The translations under genes and the position numbers were made by a program. Below are positions 11,875 through 22,937 of a DNA stretch of 64,000 bases, one piece after another. A model generated the notes under the pieces. It was not told the origin of the DNA, made no database searches, and saw only the letters and a program-made list of their open reading frames with translations. How positions within the stretch are numbered: position 1 is the stretch's first letter; every line of letters begins with the position of its first letter. Source of the stretch: Entonaema liquescens (lineage: Eukaryota > Ascomycota > Sordariomycetes > Xylariales > Xylariaceae); the NCBI GenBank assembly GCA_902805475.1, contig CADCSX010000012.1, positions 806,001 to 870,000 of the forward strand. The letters run 5' to 3'.

Positions 11875-13759
11875 ATGACGCAACCTGCAATTTTCCAGGG
11901 GCCCAAGGCCCCGGCGCTTCTTGACTGGAATATTGCCAATCTCTTGGACAACAATGAAAAACGCTTTGGTGAACGGAGAGCTATTTCTTCGTTACATCAA
12001 GGTGTGCAATGGACCTATACGGAGTTGAAATTTAACAGTAGGGAGTTGACTGGGAGACTCGTTCAGAGCGGCATTAAGCCAGGAGATAGGATATTCTTAC
12101 ATGCGGGCAATTGCGTCGAATTCATACAAATATTTCTCGGCGCAACAGCTATTGGTGCTATTGTCGCCCTTGGAAACCCAATATTCAGCGCTGTTGAATT
12201 TGATGAAGCTATCGAGGCTGTTGATCCGCGATTCATTTTCATTTCGCAGAAGATCGGCTTTCGTAACAACGCGCCATTGATCGACCATGTCGCCAAAAAC
12301 GCCAAGAACAGGCCCGTCGTTATTATCGGTGGAACGAGGGCCTCGGCTCCCGAGTCTTGTGTTCCCTTCGATGAATTTGTAACAGGAGAGACGAGCATCG
12401 GGCCCCTAAATACGTCAACTATCGGAGAATACTGGCGTAGGTCTCCAACCTCAGCGCCCTGCTGTTTCCAGTTCACCAGCGGTACTACTGGCAAACGCAA
12501 AGTCTCTATGTTATCACACAAGTAGGTTGAATATGAACTAGGTATTCCATGTAAACTGTAGGTAGCTAATAATGTGTTGGCGTTGACAGTAATCTGATCA
12601 ATAACGCGAACTTGGTCGGACACCAGTTGCAGCTCTCCAGTTCTGACAAGCTTTGCTGTTGTCCACCGTTATCGCATTGCTTTGGTTTAGTCTGCGGGCT
12701 TCTCGCTAGCTGTCTATATGGCAGTACCCTTGTTATCCCGTCAGAGATATTCAATCCATCCCTTGCTATTCAGGGGTTGCGAAGCGAGGCTTGCACCGTG
12801 GTACATTCAGTACCCTCCATGTTCGAAGCTTTACTGGCACAGGAGAAGAAACGTCGAGGAAATGGTGCATCTGACTACAGCTTACGGACTGGTATCATAG
12901 CTGGCTCAACCCCTCCTACTGATCTGCTTCGTTCTATTAAAGAATCTTTAGGCCTCGAATCATTGCTGTACCCTTTTGGTACGTGTTTTATCTACATGAG
13001 AATAAGCAAAGATACGGGAGCAATGCTAATAACTATACAGGAATGACTGAGCTATCGGCAGTTTGCCTCTGTACGTCCATTAACGACTCATTGATAGCCG
13101 ACAATACTTCCGTTGGTACACCTATGCCTCATACTAAGGTTAAGGTGATCAACGAGTCCGGTGAGACCCTTCCCATCGATAGTCCCGGTGAACTATGTGT
13201 GAATGGCTATCTCGTGCACCTTGGCTATTTCCGCGATGAAGAAAAGACCGAAGAAGCCCTGCACACAGATTCTTCCGGTGAGCAATGGCTCCGGACCGGG
13301 GATCTTGCCACTCTAGATAAGGATGGCAGATGTAGAATTATTGGCCGCTCCAAAGACATGATCAAGAAACGTAAGTTCTACGAATCACACCCTGAAGATA
13401 TAAATGCTAAAATACGAGAAGATGGCGAGAACATCATGCCTAAAGATATTGAGGATTTACTCCTGGCACACCCGGGGGTCTCCAAGGCATCTGTGGTAGG
13501 TGTCCCGCACCGGAAATATGGCGAGTCGGTTATTGCTTTCGTAGAGCTTAAGACTCGCGGCGTACTAGACGAGCAAGATCTCAAAGGTTGGCTTCGGAAG
13601 GAAAAGCTGTCTCCGCACAAGATGCCCGACCACTTCTTCCCAGTAGGAGATCTTGAAGACGCACTTACGGAACTCCCTATTAATACCAGTGGCAAAGTGC
13701 TAAAGACTGAATTGCGTGCCAAAGCCTTAGAGTCTCTAGATCGTCTCGATGTAAAATAG
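11875..13759 (+). CDS. Acyl-AMP ligase, 4CL/acyl-CoA synthetase family
   Basis: Four exons (11875-12521, 12590-12978, 13041-13370, 13419-13759) give 568 aa. The start is the ATG at 11875; the frame is open further upstream but only from a TTG. ANL-superfamily motifs appear in order: FTSGTTGKRK (the usual Pro before the last Lys is Arg here), YPFGMTEL, PGELCVNGY, WLRTGDLATLD, GRSKDMIKK and the C-terminal NTSGKVLKTEL. The 48-bp third intron (donor GTAAGT) is a multiple of three and has no stop. Read through, it inserts 16 residues into a conserved loop, and removing it gives the normal spacing. No peroxisomal SKL-type tail is present. It is divergent from the NRPS and probably activates a carboxylic acid and loads it onto T1. 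The acid is unknown. Confidence 0.88.
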
Positions 13760-14135
13760 CTATGTTTAAAAACATATTAACTAGTTGCGGTTAGAAACTC
13801 AATAGACAGTTCAGCGAGTAGATAAACAGATCATTCCTTCAGTCATTAACTTATTGGCTTACGGATGTGCAGCTATTACAAATACATTTTCTTATCACCT
13901 AGTTTCCCCAAGAATGGTATGTTATAAGTTTTAGTTGACGAAGTACATCTAGTGTGGATTGAGGTGTATTATTTTATATCGCTTCTGTCTTACCTAGTTT
14001 CGTATATTCAAAATGACTGAATATATGTGAGTGGAATATACGAAAAAAATATGTCACTCTTGTAGATAGATGAATAACTTAGCTGAGCAAGCAAGTCTAT
14101 GTCTTTATATTTTAAGTCTATATGGGGATACGATA
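13760..14135. other. Convergent 3' intergenic region
   Basis: 376 bp between the ligase stop and the decarboxylase stop. It is AT-rich, holds no gene, and presumably contains both transcript ends. Confidence 0.6.
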
Positions 14136-15888
14136 TTATAGGTTAAGTTTTATGCCAACCTCTATCAGATCGTTAAGCAATGCATCCACCACACTCCTAC
14201 TCGTCAGTCGATTACATGCGACACGAATAAAGTGCCCATACTGCCCGTCGGTGCCCGATCCCGGAGCGTAATCAATCATCCATCCGCGAGTGACGAGTGT
14301 TTTGCATATCGCCTGGGTATTCCAACTGTTGGTTATCGCGCGGTCTTCTTTACTGCTCTCTTGGGGGGTTGATTTCGGGGTCCAGTAGAAGCAAACTTGC
14401 GTGAATGGAACTTTTGTTCCCCCAACAAGCGTGAGATAGGGACTTGCTTCTACCAAGCTAGCCATGTATTGTGCACTATCGACAGCTTGCTCAACGTCGC
14501 GAGCCATTCCTTCCGTCCCGTAATAGATCCAATGCATGTACATTTTTGTCGCATCTGGCTTTCGACCACACTGGGTCGTTAAAGAAGCCAGATCCAGAAT
14601 TTCGGAAGCCGGAGGCGAATCACTAAGCTCTGCCGATTTCCTCCATTCCTGGTAATACTGCGTCTTTTCGTCTTCATTGACATCCAGGGATACGCCATTC
14701 GTTCCATTACTCGCCTGTGAATCAACCTTTCGCGAAGGGCCCTTTTCAGGACTCAAGGAATGGAACAAATAACCCGCCTCGAGCTTATTTGCCAACCAAA
14801 ATGTTCGTAGGTCCCTTGCTAATACGAAAGAGCAAACGAGAGGTACGCCGAGCAACTTGTGAGGATTAAAGCAGATACTGTCCGCGAGTTCTGCTCCGGC
14901 AAGCTTGTGCCTCAGCTTTTCTGAAAATGCCACCGCTCCCCCCCAGCAGGCATCGACATGGTACCATGCGTTTGCATCTCTCGCGATCCGCCCGATCTCA
15001 ACTAGCGGATCGAAGACGCCACGTACAGTAGTGCCCGCCGTTGCTGCGATGAGCAGCGGGCGTATACCATTTCGCAGGGCTGTCTCGATGGAAATTTCCA
15101 AGGAGGCAACGTCCATAGTACCGTCATCTCTCGTGGGGATTCGAATAACTGCGTCACTGCCAAGACCTAGGATCTGGGCCGCATTGGCCAAGGAGTAATG
15201 GGAAGCCTCCGAGACGAATATCGCGTACCTCTGCTTTGTCGTGTGGCCTTGTTTCTTGATTTCTGGTGCCACAATGTTGCGGGCTACTAACATTGCCAGC
15301 ATGTTAGCAGCAGCTCCTCCTGGTGCGGTAACCCCGCCAGCATGTTGACCGGAAAGACCAAATAGCTGTGCCAGTTGGACTCCGACGTATTTCTCAACCG
15401 TTGAAAGCGCCGGTGATACATGCCATACATGGCTATTGTTATTTAGTATGGACAAGCATAACTCTGCGGCGATACCTGGTGGGGAAGGGGCCGAGTATAG
15501 TTTGTCCATAAATCCAGGGGAACAGGTGTTGACCGAGTGCCGAGTTAGGTACGAGACAGCCTCTTTGAACCCCCGTATTCCCATACCCTCAGATGGCAAG
15601 CTTGGAATTCCTTCACGGAGTTCTTCGTATGACTTGAAGTTACCAATAGCGTTTAGATTCGTCGAGTTGCCATCATCTTGGCTAGGCTTTTTCCCAGCAT
15701 ATTCGCCGCATCATCGGCATCATGGACCAGTGGAAGTGTGATTTCTTTAACACATTCTAGAAGCTATTGGTTTCCCCTTCATTAGCGATGTTCGGATAGG
15801 TATCCGTTATCCTCATACTTACCTGGGCTAATTGGTCGCCGCGAGATGGGCCCTCAGCAGGCATTCCTTCCCAGTTATTCGATCCCAT
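14136..15888 (-). CDS. PLP-dependent decarboxylase, GAD/CSAD type, with apparent frameshift
   Basis: Exon 15888-15823 (22 codons from ATG) and exon 15763-14136 are split by a 59-bp intron with donor GTAAGT. The fold-type I group II signature is clear: VDACWGG, then INPHKLLG-like context (FNPHKLLGVPL) carrying the PLP lysine, and LTTQCGRKPD before the C-terminal lobe. The NPHK-LLGVPL and QCGR motifs match glutamate, aspartate and cysteine-sulfinate decarboxylases rather than aromatic amino-acid decarboxylases. Exon 2 opens in the correct frame (LLECVKEITLPLVHDADDAA) but meets a stop. The conserved downstream frame (DDGNSTNLNAIGNFKSYEEL) is offset by one base, near 15704-15709, and no GT-AG intron can bridge it. 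With one base restored the protein would be about 564 aa. In an NRPS cluster it would supply beta-alanine, GABA or a similar amine. The family call is strong, the substrate inferred. Confidence 0.85.
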
Positions 15889-16631
15889 TGTCTCTCTCGA
15901 TCGAAAGATTTAGTATAGTAATGATCTATACGATGGAGGCAAGCATGATATAGGCCATCGTTGTAGGTACCTAATGGCCGATACCGTAGCGTAAGGTAGG
16001 CCAATCCTCCTCGAGTAGTCGGTTATACCAGTGTCACATAAGCACCGATATCGACAATTGAGGTTCCACTTAATAATTGCACATTCGCATTCTATTAATC
16101 CGCAATAGGAATGCATCCAGGTAGGTATCGAAGCGTTCGCTAGTTGAGAGTATGCAGTTGAAGCAGGGGATAAGTAAGCTTACCTACCTGGGTAGGTAAT
16201 CACCCCGACGTGGAACGATCGACTGGGTCGGAAAACGAGAATCCCAAAGAGGAATTATAGAAACGTCGTACAGGACCCTTGTGCTATCCGAGGCTCATTC
16301 ACCGCGAGTCCAATGTCTTAGATGCATGCCATAGTTGTTAAAGAGATTGTCAAGAATTGATATTATGTAGAAATATGACGACGTGTAATATAAATCTTGC
16401 GTTATAGTTCAAGTATGTCAAGTCTAAACGTCTCATTCGACCTGTCAGTTTATATCTGAAATAAGCTAACTTGTAACATTCGCCAATACTATTAACTCCT
16501 TAACTATTTGAACTGACTTTGATACATCACATTGAATATCGGTTCTCTCAAGGCACGTAGGCGACAAGAAAAAATTACTCACTTTTCACCACAACTTCTA
16601 GCTCACCTCAAAGCAACCCTACGAAGTTACA
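15889..16631. promoter_or_regulatory. Bidirectional promoter, decarboxylase / methyltransferase
   Basis: A 743-bp divergent intergenic region without a gene. It holds one TCG-N5-CGA site (16228-16238) and several TACCTACC/GGTAGGTA motifs near 15964, 16118 and 16180-16200. Confidence 0.65.
16228..16238. promoter_or_regulatory. TCG-N5-CGA, candidate AflR-type binding site
   Basis: The sequence reads TCGGAAAACGA. It lies about 340 bp from the decarboxylase start and 390 bp from the methyltransferase start. It is the same half-site arrangement as in the other two cluster promoters. Confidence 0.55.
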
Positions 16632-17569
16632 ATGTTGACACTCTCTCAACAAGACCAGAACCCATGGTTTGCTCAAAAGAGCAACGGTGTGGACAATCAG
16701 GAACCCGAAGAAACTCATGATAAGAATGTGGAGTGGTATCAGCCCGCAATCGAATCGCTACCATCGTCTACGGTTGAGTTCTTTGAGAAATATGTCGGGA
16801 TAAAAGGCGAGAAGGCTATCAAGGCCCATATCTACCATGTTAGGGACAAAGCATGGAATGTGTAAGTACTACAGCTAATCTCACCATAACAGACTGATAC
16901 TAAGATGTCAATAGCCTGCCTTATCCTTGCATCGGACTCTTCAGGTTCCTTGACTTCAGCATCCACCTTTCTCCTGACTACCCTGAGGTGGTAAGACGTG
17001 TCCAGGGAGGGGCAACATTTCTTGATCTTGGGTGCTGCTTCGGACAGGACATCCGCAAACTAGCATACGATGCCGGGACATCCGAAAACCTGATCGGCTG
17101 TGATCTCGAGGAGCCATTTCTCAAGTTAGGCTACGAATTGTTCATTGACTCTGCTACTCTGAAGTCGACATTTGTCCAAGGGAATGTTTTTGCAGAAGAC
17201 TTCTTAAAACAGTATCACGGCAAGATCGACATCATATACCTCGCTAGTTTCTTGCATCTATTCACAGAAGCCCAGCAAGCCACCGTGATGGGACAGATCA
17301 AGAAGTTGTTGCGCCCGCAGAGTGGTTCGATAGTGTTTGGTAGACACTTAGGCGCCGATAAAGGAGGCCACTTCAGAATGGAAAGTATTGGGTGGGATTT
17401 ATATCGACACGATCAACAGACCATATCAGATCTGTTCCGGGTGACTGGGGATGAGTGGAAAGTCACAAGTTCTCTGAGCAGGTACGGATCCGCCAATTGG
17501 AGCGATGATAGGCGAGGCTGGCAAGGTGGAGAGACCAAGCAAATGATGTTCACTGCGGTCAGGTTGTGA
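16632..17569 (+). CDS. SAM-dependent methyltransferase, AusD-like
   Basis: Exons 16632-16861 and 16915-17569 flank a 53-bp intron (donor GTAAGT) and give 294 aa. SAM motif I is FLDLGCCFGQD near residue 105. It is preceded by the family hallmark YPCIGLFRFLDF, which is formed across the splice junction. Downstream are GCDLEEPFLKLGYELF and the closing hydrophobic strands. This pattern is typical of the fungal AusD/Trt5/AdrK-type class I methyltransferases, members of which make carboxyl methyl esters in meroterpenoid pathways. A carboxyl-methylating role in this cluster is therefore plausible but inferred. N- or O-methylation of another site is equally open. It shares a promoter with the decarboxylase. 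Confidence 0.85.
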
Positions 17570-18106
17570 GTACTAGTCAGTATAGTCAGGAGAATGAGAG
17601 ATCTACATTAGCTTAGTTACTGATTCATGATAACTTTCAATTCTCCCACTTAAATGTCCATTACGCTATTTCCAGGTTTTAAGTACTTTGATTCTCGTGA
17701 AGACCGATTTTCTTTCTCAAAGTACTCCCTCCCTCCCTTTATTTGAGCGTCTTGATTCTCGTAGTATATTATTAGAAGTATCCTTTTGATAACACTGCTA
17801 TGGCTTAAACCAAAGTGCAGACTCCATTAGGGACGGACTCTTTTTTATGTAAAGAGATTCTTGACCTCGTATCTGGGAATAATTTTGAAGTTACTTATCA
17901 AAAAGGCAAGGTAAAAAGTAGTGAGATGGAGAAAGGATAGTCCACAAAGTAAAGTTTGACTGTATCAACTTAGGGAAAGGGTTTATTGGTAATTCTATTT
18001 CTTAAAGTATAACAACTCATACTTCGTAATATTTACAGCAATATGCATCTTAAAACGGCTGTTTTACGTTCAATAGTACTTATTTATTGCCCAACGCAGA
18101 CGCTTA
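17570..18106. other. Convergent 3' intergenic region
   Basis: 537 bp between the methyltransferase and hydrolase stop codons. It is AT-rich, with no gene or repeat seen. Confidence 0.6.
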
Positions 18107-19291
18107 TCATGTAGTCTGTGCGGCTGGTCCCTGCTCATACCCCTTAACAACGAATCCGTCTTGGCCGCCATTCAACAAAAATTGGGTGCCCTCGTACAAG
18201 TCCCCCGCCCAACCTCTCGCTGCTGGTAATTCCTGAAAACGCCAGAAACCATGAGGTAAGCCGTCGTAAAGATGAACGAGAGTTTTTGCCCCGGAATGTT
18301 CGCGAAGTAGGCGTGCAAACAGAAGGGCTTCGTCCCGAATTGGATCGAGGCCTGCGATCTGGAAATAGGCACGCACGGGAAGTTTAGTGTGGTCGGGATT
18401 TAGTAAGAATGAGATCTTAGGATCTTCTGGCGGTGCTTTGAGGATATCTAAAACGCATATGTGAGATAGAAGCTCGTTGGGTCGATTGAGTTGGACGAAC
18501 CTTGGATCAGTTGATTATATGATCGTACATCCAGCATATCGGAATTCTTATTTAGTTCGATGCTAAGTAGCTCATCTTTCCACTGCGGTACGCGGTCGAA
18601 TGCCTGCGGCATCAGACAGCAGGGGATCGAGAGCAACAGCCCAGTGATCGGGGGCTCTATCTTGTCGTCGCGTGCAAGGTACGCAATGACTCCGGCCATG
18701 TTTCCTCCAGCTGATACGCCCCCAACGAGGAAGCCTTTGGCGGGGTCGGCGGATATGCTACTCGCATTCTGAGCAGCCCACTTAAACGCATCATAAGCAT
18801 CATCGATGCCAGTGGGAAATACGTGCTTGGGAGCAAGTCTATAGTCGATATTGAGAACACACAATCGATTCCTTGCGCAAAGGAGACGGCAATTGTCATC
18901 TCCAGTCTCTATATCTCCAAAGGTCCAGCCACCACCATGATAATAGACAAACAACGGATAGGTTTCGCCGGAATCCTGCTTTGGGAAGTAAGATCGTACG
19001 GGGATCTGATATCCATCACGTGCCGGGACGGTAAAGTTGCGAATAACTACTTCATCATCTCCCGGAATGGCACGATACTGTGGACCTTCAGCGGCAAGCT
19101 TCTGGAATGCTGCTCTTCGCTGAATAATGTGGTCATCACTGGTGCGAAAGTTTGAGAGCGTAGGTTGCGAACGCACAAACTAAGTGGTATAGATTAGTTC
19201 ACTTATTCATCAAGTAGAGGCAATGAATATTTTCTAATCTTACCTCTTCCCACTGCGGATTGACTTTAGAGTATTTAGCGTATTGAGCCAT
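18107..19291 (-). CDS. Alpha/beta hydrolase, hormone-sensitive lipase family
   Basis: Three exons (19291-19244, 19179-18501, 18447-18107) give 355 aa. The first exon encodes only 16 residues. The second intron uses a GTTCGT donor, also seen in the AAA+ gene of this window. The oxyanion motif HGGGW, the nucleophile elbow GGVSAGGN (catalytic Ser), the acid in LDPIRDEA and the His in LPHGFW form a full HSL-type triad. There is no signal peptide, so a cytosolic enzyme is expected. It is head-to-head with the exporter and under two candidate regulator sites, so it probably belongs to the cluster. Possible roles are ester or amide hydrolysis, trimming of the acyl or methyl ester group, or release of off-loaded intermediates. 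No specific role is visible. Confidence 0.87.
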
Positions 19292-19561
19292 TGAGAGCCT
19301 ATAGGAGCTTTGCGAGGTATCAAACTATTCCTATGCTTCACTAAGTTATTAGTGATTCTAATGGACAAAGCAGTTTCTGCATAACATAGTTATCTTGGCA
19401 ACTTAGGAAGATATTGGGTTAATAGGTACCGGAAGCGCGCCGAATGCCCGTCATCCGGCACAGAGCGGCGAGGCGCGCGGCGACATGCCGTAAAAGGAAA
19501 TTACCCAATCGGGCATGTGGACCTCTTCTTAGTCGCTGCTTATTTGGGTAACCATGATAGT

Positions 19562-19572
19562 TCGCTTAGCGA
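19562..19572. promoter_or_regulatory. TCG-N5-CGA site, first of two
   Basis: The sequence TCGCTTAGCGA is followed by TGGTT. The same 16-base unit recurs 28 bp downstream with one change. It is a candidate target of the AflR-type regulator. Confidence 0.62.
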
Positions 19573-19589
19573 TGGTTTCCCCTTTCGTC

Positions 19590-19600
19590 TCGCTGAGCGA
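19590..19600. promoter_or_regulatory. TCG-N5-CGA site, second of two
   Basis: The sequence TCGCTGAGCGA is followed by TGGTT, a direct repeat of the site at 19562. The tandem arrangement about 150-190 bp from the exporter start favours a real regulatory element. Confidence 0.62.
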
Positions 19601-19753
19601 TGGTTGTTTACCCAAGAGCTTCCCGGAAACGACAAAATTCACATCTTGGGCGCATTCTATCTTGCTATAATCCGTAATTCCTCACTTTCAATTATTCCTT
19701 ACTGAAGACGAGTCTTACTGCAACTAGCTAGAGTGGCACGGAAATCCTACGCC

Positions 19754-21644
19754 ATGTCGCAGTCAGTCGACCTCGAGCATGGCTCTGCTTCCTCGGATAC
19801 GGAAGGGCAGAAGGCCCCGGAAGACCCCGGCACCTCTGTGACTGAGATGCAAGAGCCGAAAGCCAAGACAGAAGTTGGCTGGGATGGCGAAGATGACCCC
19901 GAGAACCCCCAAAACTGGAGCAAGAGTAAGAAGATTATCAATATTGGTATCGTTTCTATCTTGGCTTTCATAACGTAAGCTATAACACTCATCCAATAGA
20001 AAGGAAGTCCCCTAATAGAGTGTCGCTATAGGCCTTTAGCTTCGTCGACGATTGTCCCTGGTGTTCCGCTGTTAGCCGCGGACTTTAACGAGACGCGAAA
20101 ACCGGTCATCTCCCTCGTCGTCTCCATCTTCGTCCTCGGCTTCGCGTTTGGGCCCCTTCTGCTGTCTCCTTTATCCGAGCTTTATGGCCGTCGCATCATC
20201 TATAATGTCTCCAACGTAGTTCACCTAGGCTTCACCATTGGGTGCGCCCTGGCGCCGAACATCGCCGCCTTCATTGTCTTCCGGTTTATTGCAGGATGTT
20301 TTGGAGCCGCGCCCATGAACATCGGAGGAGGCAGTATCGCAGATCAGATTCCACTGGCCAAAAGAGGTGCTGCCATGACAATTCTTTTTACGGGAATCTT
20401 TCTTGGACCTGTAATTGGGTAAGTGATGCCGTTCCTCGTATTGGTTCTTACTATATACTGACTATGTCCTCTCAAGCCCGGTAATAGGAGGCTTCCTTGC
20501 TCAAGGCGCTGGGTGGCGATGGGTGTTTTGGCTACTCGTCATTATGGTAATATCTTCCTAAGCAACTTATATTTACGTCTAGTTATTAACCATTACACAG
20601 AGCGGAGTTATGACCATCCTCACTTTCTTCTTCTTGTCTGAAAGCCATGCTCCAACAATTCTACGCAAAAAGGCAGCGCGGCTGAGTAAGGAGAAGCAAA
20701 TTACAGTTGACAAGCCCGAAACCGACGCGAAAGCCGTGTTGCTCCGTGCGATCGCTAGACCTACGCGCATGCTAATCCGTAGCCCAATCGTCACGGGCCT
20801 TTCTCTATATCTAGCGCTGATCTACGGATATCTTTATCTGCTCTTCACTACTTTCTCGTCTGTTTTCCCCAACCAGTATGGTTTCGGTATTGGAATTTTG
20901 GGACTTGCATTCCTTGGACTAGGGATTGGAATCTCGCTTGCTCTAGTTTTTCGTGAGTAACCCCAATCGTGCAGCTGCTTATATACATAATGATTGACTT
21001 TGAATACTGTAGTGTCGTGGTTCAGCGACTGGATGCAAGCAAGACTGACTAAGAAGCATGGGGAGTCTAAGCCAGAGTAAGTGGATCGAATCTGACGTTG
21101 ATGTAGACAAGCTGACATCTATCGGCATGTAGGTACCGGCTTCTCCCACTAGTATTTGGCATTCCCCTGCTACCGATCGGGTTATTTGTCTACGGATGGA
21201 CGGCACAGTACAAGATTCACTGGATTGTGCCTATCATCTTCACCGGCTTCACGGGCGCTGGTTTGATCTTTTCATTCGTAAGTCCACCCCACTACCTTCA
21301 CACTATCTCCAAGCTCAACCTCTCCACCCTACAGGTACCAACTCAGATCTATATGGTCGACGCCTTCACACAATATGCTGCCAGCGCGCTGGCTGCCACG
21401 AGTGTAGTCCGTAGTATATTTGGTGGTTGCCTGCCGATTGCAGGTCTTCCCATGTACTCTGCATTGGGATATGGATGGGTAAGTACCACGGATGCAAATG
21501 AAAGGTATATGAGAGAACTAATGTATCATGAAATAGGGAAATTCTCTTTTGGGATTCATTGCTCTCGCCGTATCCGCCGCTCCCCTGATCTTCTGGAAAT
21601 ACGGAGAGAAGCTCAGAACAAAATACGAAGTTTCCTTCGACTAA
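19754..21644 (+). CDS. MFS drug:H+ antiporter, probable cluster exporter
   Basis: Eight exons (19754-19974, 20032-20418, 20477-20546, 20601-20952, 21013-21076, 21133-21277, 21335-21478, 21537-21644) give 496 aa. All introns are GT-AG and short. The start is the ATG at 19754; the upstream extension begins only at GTG. The acidic N-terminal tail leads into DDPENPQNWSKSKK, the usual entry to TM1 in fungal DHA1 transporters. SPLSELYGRR is the loop 2-3 motif, and GPVIGPVIGGF is the antiporter motif C, completed across a splice junction. About twelve membrane segments are visible. It sits at the plasma membrane or a vesicle, and export of the cluster product or self-protection is inferred from position. 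Confidence 0.9.
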
Positions 21645-22937
21645 TCTACGAGGCGACATACGTTCGAGTCTTGGGCATGGCCGTATATCATTTATGGCCA
21701 TATATAGGTCGCATATTAATGTGTGGAGGTGTATGATTAGGATGATACCCTCGCTAGATACAGATAGGAAAATGCCGCCGGGGGATTTAGGGGTATTGCA
21801 TAAGATTTGCATAAATGGATATGGACAAAAGTAATTTTCGCTACGTAGTGAGATAGAATTAGATCACGGCTAAGTTGAGCTATTCATAGAATATCTCCTA
21901 ATATTACAGAGTGGTTTCGCATAGCATATAATAACGATAGCTGACCAAGCTGCTCTATTGGAGAGTATTTAGTACCTATGAACGGAAACAACAAGCGGTT
22001 TTATATATTGGATTAATGAGTTGATGTAAAAGGAATCAGAAACATACATACCTATATATACCTCTCATGCAATTTTCTAATCGCTCCAACGATTATATTC
22101 CCTTTATTCGCTAGAAATGCTCAATTTAAGTAATCTTTGCTTTCGTTTGTTGAAGATTGATCTCTAGAATCTTGGGTTGCGTCAAGGACGGAAACACGCG
22201 AGGTCCGTTTTGGTCCGGTCGGATTTTTGGCTACTAAAGATGAGCTCATCAAGCTAGACATCGCAGTCTTTATCACAGCACTACGTCCGCGATATATAGC
22301 CTCGCTGAAACAGGTCCGTAGCCTTTATTGGCTTCATGGTTCCGCCTGTTTCTAACTATATGGCTATAGACTCAACAATCGGCATAGAAGGTCCATACTT
22401 AAATACTAAGATATCAACTTGACTTGTTACCCAATCATTATGGGAAGAACAAGATATATTGATTGTGCTCGTCTGAACGTGGTAAATGACCCAGGAAATG
22501 CATACCTCACACTTATTGCTATTGATAGGGGGGTGATAGTGAGGAATGATGAAGGAAAGATAGCTCAGTACATATCAATAGATCTGATGGTTAAGTGATA
22601 TAGAATAATATATGCGTGTTCATCCATATCTGGGCCAAATTAAATCCATCTATAAACTCTAACTTCTTTGGATCAACAAGGCGGATGGAAAAGCGTCTAA
22701 TATAACTTCCCCTTGCGTCGCGCTACTTGGAATTTAATGATCCTATGATTAGGTACCTACCTACCTACCTGGATGGTCTATTCAAAAAACGAAAGGCTTC
22801 TTCTAAATATCATGGCTTAACGGCTAACTGCCGTGCAAAAATTTGATTCGACATTGACATGATCATTTATACACGATTCCTACCCCTTGCCTACTTCGCG
22901 TATGATATAGCGCCAATACAAACAATCTGACCTGAGT
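21645..22937. other. Intergenic, right border of the cluster
   Basis: About 1.3 kb without a recognisable gene, and moderately AT-rich. It includes the (TACC)4 repeat at 22754-22769. The cluster edge is placed here because the next genes look unrelated to secondary metabolism. Confidence 0.55.
22754..22769. repeat. (TACC)4 repeat within an AGGTACCT context
   Basis: Four TACC units, preceded by AGG so that the first unit also forms AGGTACCT. It is the longest example of a motif scattered through intergenic DNA of this window. Confidence 0.8.

Larger units (their letters stand above)
19292..19753. promoter_or_regulatory. Bidirectional promoter, hydrolase / MFS exporter
   Basis: A 462-bp divergent intergenic region. 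It has a GC-rich patch near 19430-19490 and two TCG-N5-CGA palindromes at 19562 and 19590. Most of the region is otherwise featureless. Confidence 0.7.

Noticed and set aside
14136..15888. First idea that the decarboxylase is an aromatic amino-acid decarboxylase supplying tryptamine or tyramine
   Set aside because: The NPHK-LLGVPL and QCGR motifs follow the GAD/CSAD pattern instead.
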